From assembly GCA_902554035.1 (NCBI GenBank), contig CACDMX010000002.1:62001-126000 (forward strand): a stretch of DNA of 64,000 nucleotides. Direction: 5' to 3'. The number at the start of each line of letters is the position of its first letter. The first letter of the stretch is position 1. The DNA comes from an uncultured Pelagibacteraceae bacterium. GTDB lineage: Bacteria > Pseudomonadota > Alphaproteobacteria > Pelagibacterales > Pelagibacteraceae. Positions 8,434 to 17,151 of this stretch are shown here, piece after piece. Made by a program: the position numbers and the translations under genes. The notes beneath the pieces are model-generated. The model made no database searches, was not told the DNA's origin, and was given only the letters and a program-made list of their open reading frames with translations.

Positions 8434-9393
8434 ATGAAAGTTTTAATTACAGGAGTTGCAGGATTTATCGGTTTTAGCTGTGCAAATAAATTTATTAATA
8501 AAAACATTCAAGTAGTTGGTATAGATAATTTTGATAGTTATTATAGTACAAGGTTAAAAAAAAAAAGAGTTCAAATTTTAAAAAAAAATAAAAATTTTAA
8601 ATTTTATAAAGTTGATATAAGAAGCAAAAGAGAATTAAATAAAATTAAAAAAATTGATTTTTCATATGTGTTCCATTTTGCAGCACAACCAGGTGTAAGA
8701 TATTCTTTAATAAACCCAAAAAAGTATTTTGATACTAATGTAGAAGGCTTCATGAATGTAGCCGAGATTGTTAATAAAAAAAAATTAAAAAAGTTTATGT
8801 ATGCCTCATCAAGCTCAGTTTATGGAGAACAAAAAAAATTTCCAACCTCAGAACATGCAAAACTTAATTCAAAAAATCCTTACGGTTTGAGTAAAATTAT
8901 AAACGAAAAACTTGGCCAAGTTTATAGCCAAGAATTTAATTTTCAATTTATTGGATTAAGATTTTTTACAGTTTATGGAGAATGGGGAAGGCCAGATATG
9001 TTTATAATAAAACTATTAAATTCTATTAGAAAGCGAAAAATATTTTATTTAAACAATGATGGGAATCATTATAGAGATTTTACCTATATAAAAGATATAA
9101 CTAAGGCCTGTTATAGTCTTTTTAAGTACAAGACTAAACAAAAACATATAATTTTTAATATTTGTGCTGGTCAAAAAGTAAATATAAAAAAATTAACATC
9201 TAGTATTATTAAAAAATATCCAAATACAAAAATTAAAAAAATTCCTGCAAACAGGGCCGATGTATATCAGACTTTTGGAAATAATAAGAAAATCGTAAAA
9301 GAATTAAAAATAAGAAAATTTACCAAAATTGATCAGGGTTTAAAAAAAACTATCAATTGGTTTAAAATAAGTAAAGTTTACAAGCTAATATAA
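8434..9393 (+). CDS. NAD-dependent sugar-nucleotide epimerase, UDP-glucuronate 4-epimerase type
   Basis: This 319-aa extended SDR enzyme has the NAD-binding GVAGFIG at residues 7-13 and an acidic residue after the second strand (GIDNFDSYY). FAAQPGVRYS is diagnostic of UDP-glucuronate 4-epimerases. It also has the catalytic serine region ASSSSVYG and the YxxxK pair near residues 150-154. The likely reaction interconverts UDP-glucuronate and UDP-galacturonate for a surface glycan. Its length matches CapI/WbnF-type enzymes (about 320-335 aa). Its 3' end overlaps the convergent GT2 gene by 9 nt. Confidence 0.85.
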   Translation: MKVLITGVAGFIGFSCANKFINKNIQVVGIDNFDSYYSTRLKKKRVQILKKNKNFKFYKVDIRSKRELNKIKKIDFSYVFHFAAQPGVRYSLINPKKYFDTNVEGFMNVAEIVNKKKLKKFMYASSSSVYGEQKKFPTSEHAKLNSKNPYGLSKIINEKLGQVYSQEFNFQFIGLRFFTVYGEWGRPDMFIIKLLNSIRKRKIFYLNNDGNHYRDFTYIKDITKACYSLFKYKTKQKHIIFNICAGQKVNIKKLTSSIIKKYPNTKIKKIPANRADVYQTFGNNKKIVKELKIRKFTKIDQGLKKTINWFKISKVYKLI

Positions 9394-10155
9394 TTTTTTT
9401 AAAAAATTTTTTATAACAGAGTTAATAAAAATTATTATTACAAAAAAAATATTTTGTTTATTATCTAATCTTATTGAGGTTTCCTCAAATAAATGTTCAT
9501 AAAAACTAAATTTGCTAGAAAATCCTCCAGCACTTACTTCTCCAATTAATTGATTTTTGAGAGTCTGATCTCCTTTCATTTTAAACTTAACTATCGCTTT
9601 ATAATATAAATCATAATCAGCAGAACATTTATACTTAAGATTAAATTTTCCTATTTTTAAAAATGATTTTTTTTTTATAAAAAAACCAGTGGAATGAGAT
9701 GTAGCAAAATCAAAATTATATAAAATTCTCTTTGGGTTATAACCATATTTTAAAATTGTTTTTTTGGTATAATGTCTTTTTACGGTACCGAATACAAAGT
9801 CTATATCTCTGTTTTTAAATTTTTTATGTACAATTGATAAAGCTTTTTTTGTTAGAATATCACCAGAATTAACAAAAACTATAACTTCACCATTACTTAG
9901 TTTCAGACCTTTATTCATTGCATCATACAAACCCTTATCTTTTTCCTTTAAGATTGTGTTGATTTTCTTTTTTTTTTTTATAACTTTCGCAACAGTTTTA
10001 TCTTTTGAAAAACCATCAATTACAATGTATTCGTAACCTTTAAAACTTTGAGCAGCTATGCTGTTCATTGTTTTTGATATATTATCCTCATCATTTTTAA
10101 CGACCGTAATAACCGTAAAAAAAGGTTTGTTTTTTTTTTGTTTTTTTAAAAACAT
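9385..10155 (-). CDS. glycosyltransferase family 2
   Basis: This 256-aa GT-A glycosyltransferase opens with the nucleotide-binding strand FFTVITVVKND (about residues 12-22). It continues with YEYIVIDGFSKDKT (about 45) and KGLYDAMNKGL. The metal-binding position is VNSGD near residue 99, and SADYDLYYK is in the acceptor half. These are typical of WcaA-like transferases that add single sugars to lipid-linked oligosaccharides. A 12-nt T run (9968-9979) encodes consecutive lysines and could be slippage-prone. Donor and acceptor are unknown. It stands alone on the minus strand, convergent with the epimerase. Confidence 0.85.
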   Translation of the reverse strand: MFLKKQKKNKPFFTVITVVKNDEDNISKTMNSIAAQSFKGYEYIVIDGFSKDKTVAKVIKKKKKINTILKEKDKGLYDAMNKGLKLSNGEVIVFVNSGDILTKKALSIVHKKFKNRDIDFVFGTVKRHYTKKTILKYGYNPKRILYNFDFATSHSTGFFIKKKSFLKIGKFNLKYKCSADYDLYYKAIVKFKMKGDQTLKNQLIGEVSAGGFSSKFSFYEHLFEETSIRLDNKQNIFFVIIIFINSVIKNFLKKLY

Positions 10156-10262
10156 TTTTTATTTTTTGATTTTTATTTTATATATTCAAATTTATAACAT
10201 ATTCTTATATATAAATTTATCTAATATGGTATTTAATATTCTTAACATTTCAATTTAATTTA

Positions 10263-11069
10263 ATGATCTCAAAAATTGGTATAACAGGTCATAGTGGTAG
10301 CTTAGGAACTCTGGTCACTAAAAATAAGAAAAATATAAAATATAGTTATTTTAAGGGGAACATAAAAAATAAAATGCAAATTAACTCTTGGTTAAAAAAA
10401 AGTAAACCTAGAGCAATAATTCATTTAGCTGCAATTGTACCTATCAAAGAGGTAAATAAAAATAAATTAGAAGCTTACAAAACAAATTTTCTTGGAACAA
10501 AAAATTTAGTTGATGCATGTTTAAAAAACAATATTAAGTGGTTTTTTTTTTCTTCTACTTCGCATGTTTATAGTTCATCAAAAAAAAAAATTTCAGAAAC
10601 GACTAGAATTTATCCATGTTCTTATTATGGGAAAACGAAAATTCTTGCAGAAAACTACATAAAAAGAAAATTAAAAAATAAAATTAAATTTAGTATAGGG
10701 AGAATATTCAGTACAACAAATAAAAATCAAAAAAAAAATTATTTAATTCCCGATTTAAAAAGAAAGGCTGATCTAAAAAAAAAATGTGTGCTTGAAAATT
10801 TAAATCATTATAGAGATTTTATTTCCATGGAAGATACAGCTAAAATTATTCACTTGTTATATAAAAAACAGTATACTGGAATAATTAATATTGGTTTAGG
10901 AAAACCAGTTTTACTAAAGGATATTGCTAAAATTATATTTAGAAAAAAAAATAAAAAAGTTATATTTAAAGATAATAAAAAACCTAGCTTCTTAATAGCA
11001 AATAACAAAAAATTAAAAAAGATTTTAAATTTTAAACTACAATCAAGTCTTATAAAAATGATTTACTAA
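10263..11069 (+). CDS. NAD-dependent epimerase/dehydratase (extended SDR)
   Basis: This 268-aa SDR protein has the dinucleotide site IGITGHSGSLG (residues 5-15), HLAAIVPIKE (about 58), the catalytic serine segment FFSSTSHVYSS (about 97) and the YxxxK pair in YYGKTK (about 121-126). It is shorter than most epimerases (about 310 aa) and closer to RmlD-type reductases. It may reduce or epimerise a nucleotide sugar. It starts a plus-strand run that continues, with small gaps or overlaps, through the WecA-like gene. An 11-A run at 10580-10590 lies within it. Confidence 0.75.
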   Translation: MISKIGITGHSGSLGTLVTKNKKNIKYSYFKGNIKNKMQINSWLKKSKPRAIIHLAAIVPIKEVNKNKLEAYKTNFLGTKNLVDACLKNNIKWFFFSSTSHVYSSSKKKISETTRIYPCSYYGKTKILAENYIKRKLKNKIKFSIGRIFSTTNKNQKKNYLIPDLKRKADLKKKCVLENLNHYRDFISMEDTAKIIHLLYKKQYTGIINIGLGKPVLLKDIAKIIFRKKNKKVIFKDNKKPSFLIANNKKLKKILNFKLQSSLIKMIY

Positions 11070-11075
11070 ATTAAT

Positions 11076-12713
11076 ATGATTTTTTTTTATTTTTATTTGA
11101 TTTCATTTTCTTTAATAGGTTATGGTCTTTTAGCAAGTAAGGTTTTAGATATAAATATAAATACTATAGGATTTTTTGGATTATTAGGAATTTCTGTTTT
11201 AACATTATTTTCTTTCTGTTCCTCAATATTTATTTCTCATAATTATATTTTTAATTTTTTATTAATATTTTTGGGAAATGTTTTTTTTATAGTATGGTCT
11301 AAAAGAATTGCTAATATTAAAAAAGAATTAATTTATTATTTTTTAACATTTTCAATTTTAATAGTATTTATATTATTAGGTAAAAATCATGATGATTTTT
11401 CTTACTATCATTTTCCCTATATTTATCTTTTAACAGAATATTCACATCCAATTGGTTTAGGCCAACTAAATAATGGATTTAGAAATCCTTCTTCAATATT
11501 TTTTTTAAGTTCAATTTTTTATTTACCAAAAGTCAACTTTTATTTATTTCATATCGCACCTGCTTTTTTCTTAGGTTTTGCAAATCTTTTTTTAATCAAA
11601 AATGTTTTTGATAAAAAGCTTTTTCAAAATTCTAATTTTATTTGTTATTTGAGCTTAATTTTATTCATATTCATAAATATTTTTTTTTATAGACTTAGTG
11701 AACATGGAACCGATAGATCTGGATTAATTTTAGCGATATGTTTAATTGTACTTTTACTTGAAATAATAAATAGTAATTTAAGTATTCAGAAAATTGCTGA
11801 TAATATTAAATTTTTAACTATATTAGCCTGTTTATTGATTTCATTAAAACCGTTCTATCTCATTTATTCAGTGTTTTTCTTAATTTTATTCTTTGACAAC
11901 AAAACAAAGAAAATTGTTTTTGATTTATTTTTTTCTAAGACATTCATTTATTGTTTATTTTTTATTTTTTTTGTTTTTTTTTACACATTTATTAACTCTG
12001 GTTGTTTAGTTTTTCCTGCAAAATTTACTTGTTTTTATAATTTAGATTGGTCGTTCTCGCCGAATGTAATAGAAGATGTTAGAGTTTGGTATGAACTTTG
12101 GTCCAAAGGAGGAGCTACTCCCCATAATGTTGTAGATGATAGAGTTTTTTATATAAGTGGATTTAATTGGATATCTAATTGGATAGATGTTTATTTTTTT
12201 AATAAAGTTTCAGATTTTATACTAGGTTTATTATTTCTTTTAGTAATTTTTTTATTTCCATTTTTAATTAATAAAAATTTTAAGTTAAAAAAAGAAAAAA
12301 AAAATGTAAAATATTTGAGCGTTTATATATTAATAATATTTTGTTTTTTTGAATGGTTTTATAATCACCCTGCACTTAGGTATGGTGGATATCACTTGTT
12401 TGCATTAGTTGTTTACGTACCAACATGTATTTTTTTAAGTAAATACAATTTTAATAGAAAATTCTTTCATAAAACTGCTTTAATATTAATATTAATTACC
12501 ATAACTATTTTTTTAGGGAGAAATATTTCAAGACTTAATTATGAATATAAGGTATATTCTTATAACCCACTTTTAAATACAAACTTTCAATTTCATGGTG
12601 GAGATGAAAAGTTTCATTTTAGATACAGCAAATTAATGAAAAATAATATCTCTAAATACCTTAAAGTTAATTTTTTAGGAAAAGAATTTATAATTTTAAA
12701 AACAAAAAACTAA
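11076..12713 (+). CDS. multi-pass membrane protein, possible GT-C glycosyltransferase
   Basis: This 545-aa protein has about ten or more hydrophobic helices spread over its length. After the third or so helix comes a polar loop with HDDFSYYHFPYIY (about residues 107-119). An acidic pair in the first long periplasmic loop, followed by aromatic residues, is the layout of GT-C enzymes that use polyprenyl-phosphate sugars. A second loop (about residues 310-365) is rich in W, D and Y. No named family is recognisable to me. Wzy polymerase or O-antigen ligase is the main alternative. It is 6 nt after the SDR gene and 1 nt before a GT4 gene. Confidence 0.6.
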   Translation: MIFFYFYLISFSLIGYGLLASKVLDININTIGFFGLLGISVLTLFSFCSSIFISHNYIFNFLLIFLGNVFFIVWSKRIANIKKELIYYFLTFSILIVFILLGKNHDDFSYYHFPYIYLLTEYSHPIGLGQLNNGFRNPSSIFFLSSIFYLPKVNFYLFHIAPAFFLGFANLFLIKNVFDKKLFQNSNFICYLSLILFIFINIFFYRLSEHGTDRSGLILAICLIVLLLEIINSNLSIQKIADNIKFLTILACLLISLKPFYLIYSVFFLILFFDNKTKKIVFDLFFSKTFIYCLFFIFFVFFYTFINSGCLVFPAKFTCFYNLDWSFSPNVIEDVRVWYELWSKGGATPHNVVDDRVFYISGFNWISNWIDVYFFNKVSDFILGLLFLLVIFLFPFLINKNFKLKKEKKNVKYLSVYILIIFCFFEWFYNHPALRYGGYHLFALVVYVPTCIFLSKYNFNRKFFHKTALILILITITIFLGRNISRLNYEYKVYSYNPLLNTNFQFHGGDEKFHFRYSKLMKNNISKYLKVNFLGKEFIILKTKN

Positions 12714-12714
12714 A

Positions 12715-13863
12715 ATGCAAAATATTTATTATTGGTCCCCATGTTTAAATAAAGTTGGAACAGTCAAATCGACTGTTAACTCGGCCTTATCATTATCAAG
12801 ATATTCTCAGGATAAATTTATAGTAAAAATTATAAATATTTGTGGAGAATGGGATGAGTATAAAGATATTTTCAAAAAAAATAATATAGAGGTAATTGAT
12901 TTAAATTTTAATTACTTTAAATATTTGCCAAAAAAAGGTTTTTTTCAAAGTAGATTTTCTTACATAATAATGATTTTATTTTCAATAATACCTTTGTATC
13001 GGCTATTAAAAAAAGATAAACCTGAGTTTATTGTACTTCATTTACTTACATCGCTACCTTTGCTTTTACTCAATTTTTTTAGATTTGAAACGAATTTTAT
13101 TTTGAGAATATCAGGGTATCCCAAATTAAATTTTTGGAGAAAAATATTTTGGAAAATATCATCAAAAAAAATTAAAAAAATTACTTGTCCTACAAAAGAT
13201 TTAATAGAACAGCTTCAAAATTCAGAAATTTTTGAAAAAAAGGATATAGTTTATTTACCTGATGCTATTATAAATATTAAAGATTTTGTAAGTCAAATAA
13301 AATATGACAATATCAATAAGATAGTAAATCATAAAAATAAATATTTCATTTCAGTTGGTAGACTTACGAGACAAAAAAATTTTAGTTATTTAATTGATGA
13401 ATTTTTTGAGTTTTCAAAAACTAATAATGAGACTGATTTATTAATATTTGGTGATGGTGATCAAAAAAAATATTTATTAAATAAAATTAAAAAGAAGAAC
13501 TTAACGAAAAGAATTTTTTTGATGGGACATTCTTCAAAAATATATGCTTTTATGAAAAAAGCTGATGCATTTATTCTTTCATCATTGTGGGAAGATCCAG
13601 GTTTTGTATTAATTGAAGCTGCATTGTCAAATTTGTTTATAATTTCAAGTGATTGTCCTAATGGTCCAAAAGAGTTTCTACAAAATGGTGAAGCTGGATT
13701 TCTTTATGAAAGTAATAAAAAAAGTGCTCTTAAAGATAAATTGAATGAGTTTTGTAATTTAAAGGATGATTTTAAAAAAAAAAAATTTGAGGCCAAGAGA
13801 AATTGTTTTGATTATACTATGTTTAGACATAGTTTATTTCTTACAAAAATTTTATGTCATTAG
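12715..13863 (+). CDS. glycosyltransferase family 4 (GT-B)
   Basis: This 382-aa GT-B protein has an N-terminal acceptor domain with a hydrophobic helix (about residues 84-98) that may attach it to the membrane. The C-terminal donor domain shows FISVGRLTRQKN (about 211), LLIFGDGDQKKYL (about 242) and ILSSLWEDPGFVLIEAAL (about 288-305), the E-x7-E region of GT4 enzymes. PNGPKEFL follows, as in transferases similar to N-acetylgalactosamine transferases, but the sugar is not assignable. It overlaps the next GT2 gene by 10 nt. Confidence 0.88.
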   Translation: MQNIYYWSPCLNKVGTVKSTVNSALSLSRYSQDKFIVKIINICGEWDEYKDIFKKNNIEVIDLNFNYFKYLPKKGFFQSRFSYIIMILFSIIPLYRLLKKDKPEFIVLHLLTSLPLLLLNFFRFETNFILRISGYPKLNFWRKIFWKISSKKIKKITCPTKDLIEQLQNSEIFEKKDIVYLPDAIINIKDFVSQIKYDNINKIVNHKNKYFISVGRLTRQKNFSYLIDEFFEFSKTNNETDLLIFGDGDQKKYLLNKIKKKNLTKRIFLMGHSSKIYAFMKKADAFILSSLWEDPGFVLIEAALSNLFIISSDCPNGPKEFLQNGEAGFLYESNKKSALKDKLNEFCNLKDDFKKKKFEAKRNCFDYTMFRHSLFLTKILCH

Positions 13864-14600
13864 TTAGTATAGTAATGCCTTATTATAAAAAAGAACTTTT
13901 TATAGAAAAGTCTATCAATTCTATATTAAGTCAAACTTATCAAGATTTTGAAATTATTATAATTGACGATGAAATAAGTAAAAAAAGTTCAGAAATACTG
14001 AAAAATATTTCAAAAATTAGCTCAAAAATAAGAATAATTCAAAATAAAAAAAATTTAGGAGCAGGTAGCTCTAGAAATGAAGGAATTAAAAATTCAAAAG
14101 GAGAATATATTGCTTTTTGTGATTGTGATGATTTATGGAAATCCACAAAATTAGAAAATCAAATAAATTTTATGAGAAGTTTAAATTTGAAATTTAGTTT
14201 TACATCCTATGATATTATCGATGAATACGAAAATAAAATTAGCACTAGACAAGCAGATGATTTTATAAATTTTGATAAGTTAAAAAAATCTTGTGATATA
14301 GGTCTCTGCACCGTTTTATTAAAAAAAGAAATCTTGAATGATGAAAAATTTAAATTTCCAAAATTAATAACAAAAGAAGACTATGTGTTATGGTTGTTAT
14401 TAGCAAAAAATAATATTGAGATGAGAGGCATAAACCAAAATCTATCTAGCTGGAGAAAAACGAAAAATTCTCTATCATCTTCAACTTTTCAAAAGTTGTT
14501 AGATGGCTTCAGGGTGTATAGAATTTATTTAGGTTATGGTAGATTAAAATCATTTTTTTGCTTAATAAATCTATCAATAAATTTTATTTTAAAAAATTAA
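13854..14600 (+). CDS. glycosyltransferase family 2
   Basis: This 248-aa GT-A transferase begins with the classic LVSIVMPYYKKELFIEKSI. It has QTYQDFEIIIIDDE (about 28-41), NLGAGSSRNEGI (about 64-75) and the metal-binding pair in AFCDCDDLWKS (about 86-96). The start overlaps the GT4 gene by 10 nt, and the WecA-like gene follows after 4 nt, so these form one transcription unit. TuaG-like teichuronic acid transferases share this pattern. The sugar is unknown. Confidence 0.88.
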   Translation: MSLVSIVMPYYKKELFIEKSINSILSQTYQDFEIIIIDDEISKKSSEILKNISKISSKIRIIQNKKNLGAGSSRNEGIKNSKGEYIAFCDCDDLWKSTKLENQINFMRSLNLKFSFTSYDIIDEYENKISTRQADDFINFDKLKKSCDIGLCTVLLKKEILNDEKFKFPKLITKEDYVLWLLLAKNNIEMRGINQNLSSWRKTKNSLSSSTFQKLLDGFRVYRIYLGYGRLKSFFCLINLSINFILKN

Positions 14601-14604
14601 CTTA

Positions 14605-15621
14605 ATGATTTTTTACTTATTTTTTTTATCTGTCTTTATAATCATATTAAATAAATTTTTATTAAAAAAAAGTCTCTTACTTAGCGATACAGGAGATAGT
14701 CACCAAAAACTTGCATCAAAGTTAAATGTTCCACTAACTGGAGGAATTTTTATTTTTCTTGGTTTTTTTTATTTTTTAGAAAATAATATTTATTCATTTA
14801 TTCTTTCTTCATTTACAATTTTAATTTTAGGAACTTTTTCAGACTTAAAATTAATAAAATCAGCAGGTATTAGATTTTTATTACAAATGTTACTCGTCAT
14901 TTTTTTTATATTTTTTAATGATATTCAGATTACAGACACCAGAATTGATATTTTGGATAAGATATTAAGTAACTTTATAATCAATTACCTATTTTTATGT
15001 TTTTGTATTTTAATAGTAATTAATGGCACAAATTTTATTGATGGTTTGAATACATTGGTAATAGGCTACTATTTAATAATTATGATAATAATTTACTTCC
15101 TAAATTTAAATGAAAGCATTATTTTAAAAGAAGTTTCGGTAGTACATATTTTATCTTTATTAATAATAGTGTTTATTTTGAATTCCTTAAATAAAATATA
15201 TTTAGGAGATGCTGGATCATATTTATTAGGCTTTAGTTATGCAATTTTCTTAATAGATATTTACAATCTAAATTCAAAAATATCACCATTTTTTATTATA
15301 CTTTTACTTTGGTACCCATGCTTTGAAAATTTATTCTCAATAATAAGAAAAAATGTTTTAAACAAATCTCCTATGTATCCAGACAGATATCATTTTCATC
15401 AACTAATATTTTCTTTTATAAAGAAAAGGTTTAATTTAAAAATTTTTACAGCCAATATTTTTACTGCACAGTTGATAAATTTTTATAATTTAATTATTTT
15501 CATTATCGGATCTCAGTTTATTTATCATACAAAAACCCAAATACTCCTTATTTTCATAAATATATTTCTTTATTCAATTATTTATATTAAACTCAGTTCT
15601 TTTAAGGATAAACTAAAGTAA
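14605..15621 (+). CDS. WecA/MraY-family undecaprenyl-phosphate sugar-1-phosphate transferase
   Basis: This 338-aa polytopic inner-membrane enzyme transfers a sugar-1-phosphate from a nucleotide sugar to undecaprenyl phosphate and so starts lipid-linked glycan assembly. Family signs are NGTNFIDGLN (about residue 139-148, the catalytic aspartate region), KIYLGDAGSYLLGF (about 197-210) and YPDRYHFHQLIF (about 264-275), which corresponds to the basic cytoplasmic loop of WecA. About ten hydrophobic helices alternate with short loops. It is probably the initiating transferase for the glycan built by the neighbouring transferases. The sugar specificity is not readable. Confidence 0.85.
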   Translation: MIFYLFFLSVFIIILNKFLLKKSLLLSDTGDSHQKLASKLNVPLTGGIFIFLGFFYFLENNIYSFILSSFTILILGTFSDLKLIKSAGIRFLLQMLLVIFFIFFNDIQITDTRIDILDKILSNFIINYLFLCFCILIVINGTNFIDGLNTLVIGYYLIIMIIIYFLNLNESIILKEVSVVHILSLLIIVFILNSLNKIYLGDAGSYLLGFSYAIFLIDIYNLNSKISPFFIILLLWYPCFENLFSIIRKNVLNKSPMYPDRYHFHQLIFSFIKKRFNLKIFTANIFTAQLINFYNLIIFIIGSQFIYHTKTQILLIFINIFLYSIIYIKLSSFKDKLK

Positions 15622-15673
15622 AATTTTAATTTCTTGATATTAATTTAATATCTATGGTATCTGTTAATCATTA

Positions 15674-16720
15674 ATGAAAAAAAAAATAGCACTAATTTTT
15701 GGAGTAACAGGACAAGATGGATCTTATTTAGCAGATTATTTAATAAAAAAAAAATATTTTGTTCATGGAGTTAAAAGGCGTTCATCATCATTAAACACAA
15801 GTAGAGTAGATCATATTTATCAGGATCGATTTGAGGGGAAAAGAAATTTTTTTTTACATTATGGAGATATTACAGATGCTATTTCAGTTTCAACATTAAT
15901 TAGAAAAATAAAGCCTGATGAAATTTATAACCTAGCCGCTCAATCACATGTGTCAGTTTCTTTTGAAGTTCCAGAATATACTGGAAATGCTGATGCAATT
16001 GGAGCGTTAAGAATATTAGAGGCAATAAAATTTCATGGTCTTGAAAATAAAACAAAGTTCTATCAAGCTGGAACATCAGAAATGTTTGGCAAAGTCAAAG
16101 AGATACCGCAAAATGAAAAAACCCCTTTTTATCCAAGAAGTCCCTACGGCGTTGCAAAAGTTTATGCTCACTGGATAACAGTAAATTACAGAGAGGCATA
16201 TAATATTTTTGCATGTAATGGAATTTTATTTAACCATGAAAGTCCTAGAAGAGGTGAAACATTTGTTACGAGGAAGATAATAATAGGACTTTGTAATATA
16301 AAATTGAAAAAACAAAAAACTCTTTATTTAGGAAATATTAAATCAAAAAGAGATTGGGGACATGCTAAAGATTATGTTGAAGCTATGTGGAAAATGATGC
16401 AAAAGAAAAATCCGTCGGATTATGTAATTTCAACTGGAAAGCAATATACTGTTAAACAGTTCATAAATTTTACTTTAAAAGAACTTAATATAAAGTTCAG
16501 ATGGAAAGGAGATGGAATTAATGCAAAATGCTATGATGACAAAGGCAACTGTATTGTAGCTTGTAGCAAGGAATATTTTAGACCATTAGAAGTGGACACT
16601 TTATTAGGCGATTCTAGAAAAGCAAGAAAGGAATTAAATTGGAAACCAAAAATTGGAATTAAAGAACTTGTGAGAGAAATGGTAGGTTTTGAATTAACTC
16701 AAGCTAGAAAGAAAATTTAA
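15674..16720 (+). CDS. gmd: GDP-mannose 4,6-dehydratase
   Basis: This 348-aa enzyme converts GDP-mannose to GDP-4-keto-6-deoxymannose, the precursor of fucose, rhamnose, perosamine and related sugars. The NADP site is [11 protein letters not shown] (residues 8-18). The Gmd hallmarks [15 protein letters not shown] (about 36-50), [12 protein letters not shown] (about 92-103), AGTSEMFG (Thr and Glu of the active site, about 132-139) and [11 protein letters not shown] (Tyr/Lys, about 156-166) are all present, as is [16 protein letters not shown]. No GDP-fucose synthase or perosamine synthase is seen in the window. It is the last protein gene of the island before the 5S rRNA. Confidence 0.95.
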   Translation: MKKKIALIFGVTGQDGSYLADYLIKKKYFVHGVKRRSSSLNTSRVDHIYQDRFEGKRNFFLHYGDITDAISVSTLIRKIKPDEIYNLAAQSHVSVSFEVPEYTGNADAIGALRILEAIKFHGLENKTKFYQAGTSEMFGKVKEIPQNEKTPFYPRSPYGVAKVYAHWITVNYREAYNIFACNGILFNHESPRRGETFVTRKIIIGLCNIKLKKQKTLYLGNIKSKRDWGHAKDYVEAMWKMMQKKNPSDYVISTGKQYTVKQFINFTLKELNIKFRWKGDGINAKCYDDKGNCIVACSKEYFRPLEVDTLLGDSRKARKELNWKPKIGIKELVREMVGFELTQARKKI

Positions 16721-16810
16721 CAATCATTTTTGACAGATTTTATCATAGATTTAATGAAAGATATTTAGTCTTAAAGCCAAAATTACAAGATTTTTTTATT
16801 TCATTTATTG

Positions 16811-16838
16811 TTTACTTTATAAATATTTTGTGTATAAA
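16811..16838 (+). promoter_or_regulatory. candidate promoter of the 5S rRNA
   Basis: TTTACT (-35, 4/6 match) and TATAAA (-10, 5/6 match) are separated by 16 nt. With the -10 box at -12 to -7, the start falls on 16845, which is also the predicted mature 5S 5' end. A TTGACA also lies at 16730-16735 but has no good -10 box. I see nothing else between gmd and this site. Confidence 0.5.
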
Positions 16839-16844
16839 ACCTTC

Positions 16845-16960
16845 GCCTGGTGATTATTGCGAAAGTGTAATACCCGATCCCATTCCGAACTCGGAAGTCA
16901 AGCCTTTCTGCGCCGATGGTACTTTGTCTTAAGACATGGAAGAGTAGGACGTTGCCAGGC
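16845..16960 (+). rRNA. rrf: 5S ribosomal RNA
   Basis: About 116 nt show the 5S core: the loop segment CCCGATCCCATTCCGAACTC, then GCGCCGATGGTACT and GGAAGAGTAGGAC. The terminal helix pairs GCCTGGT (16845-16851) with GCCAGGC (16954-16960) using one G-U pair. No 16S or 23S sequence lies in the window. The gene instead follows the glycan island, as in Pelagibacter, where HVR2 separates 23S from 5S. rpmJ begins 8 nt after its end. Confidence 0.97.
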
Positions 16961-16968
16961 TAAAAATT

Positions 16969-17094
16969 ATGAAAATAAAAAGTTCACTAAAATCTTTGAA
17001 ATCAAGAGATCTTAACTCTAAGCTAGTTAGAAGAAGGGGCAGAGTGTATATAATTAATAAAAAAAATCCTAAATTTAAAGCTAGACAAAAATAG
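16969..17094 (+). CDS. rpmJ: 50S ribosomal protein L36, zinc-free (YkgO-like) type
   Basis: The 41-aa product begins [14 protein letters not shown] and ends NPKFKARQK, matching alphaproteobacterial L36. It sits in the large subunit near the base of the A-site finger. The three Cys and one His that bind zinc in classic L36 are absent, as in the YkgO-like C-minus form. The ATG lies only 8 nt after the 5S rRNA, with no Shine-Dalgarno and no terminator or room for a promoter between them. It is probably transcribed with the 5S and released by 5S 3' processing. Confidence 0.93.
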   Translation: MKIKSSLKSLKSRDLNSKLVRRRGRVYIINKKNPKFKARQK

Positions 17095-17151
17095 TTTAGT
17101 GGGCAACTGTCGCATTTATATCTTTAAAGTTTTGAATACTATTCACGTTTT

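Noticed and set aside
10058..10258. Small plus-strand ORF upstream of the SDR gene
   Set aside because: Most of it is antisense to the GT2 gene 5' end, and the rest is low-complexity Phe/Ile/Tyr encoded by T-rich DNA.
16730..16735. TTGACA after gmd as the main 5S promoter
   Set aside because: It is a perfect -35 box but no acceptable -10 occurs 15-19 nt downstream; the TTTACT/TATAAA pair nearer to 5S fits much better.
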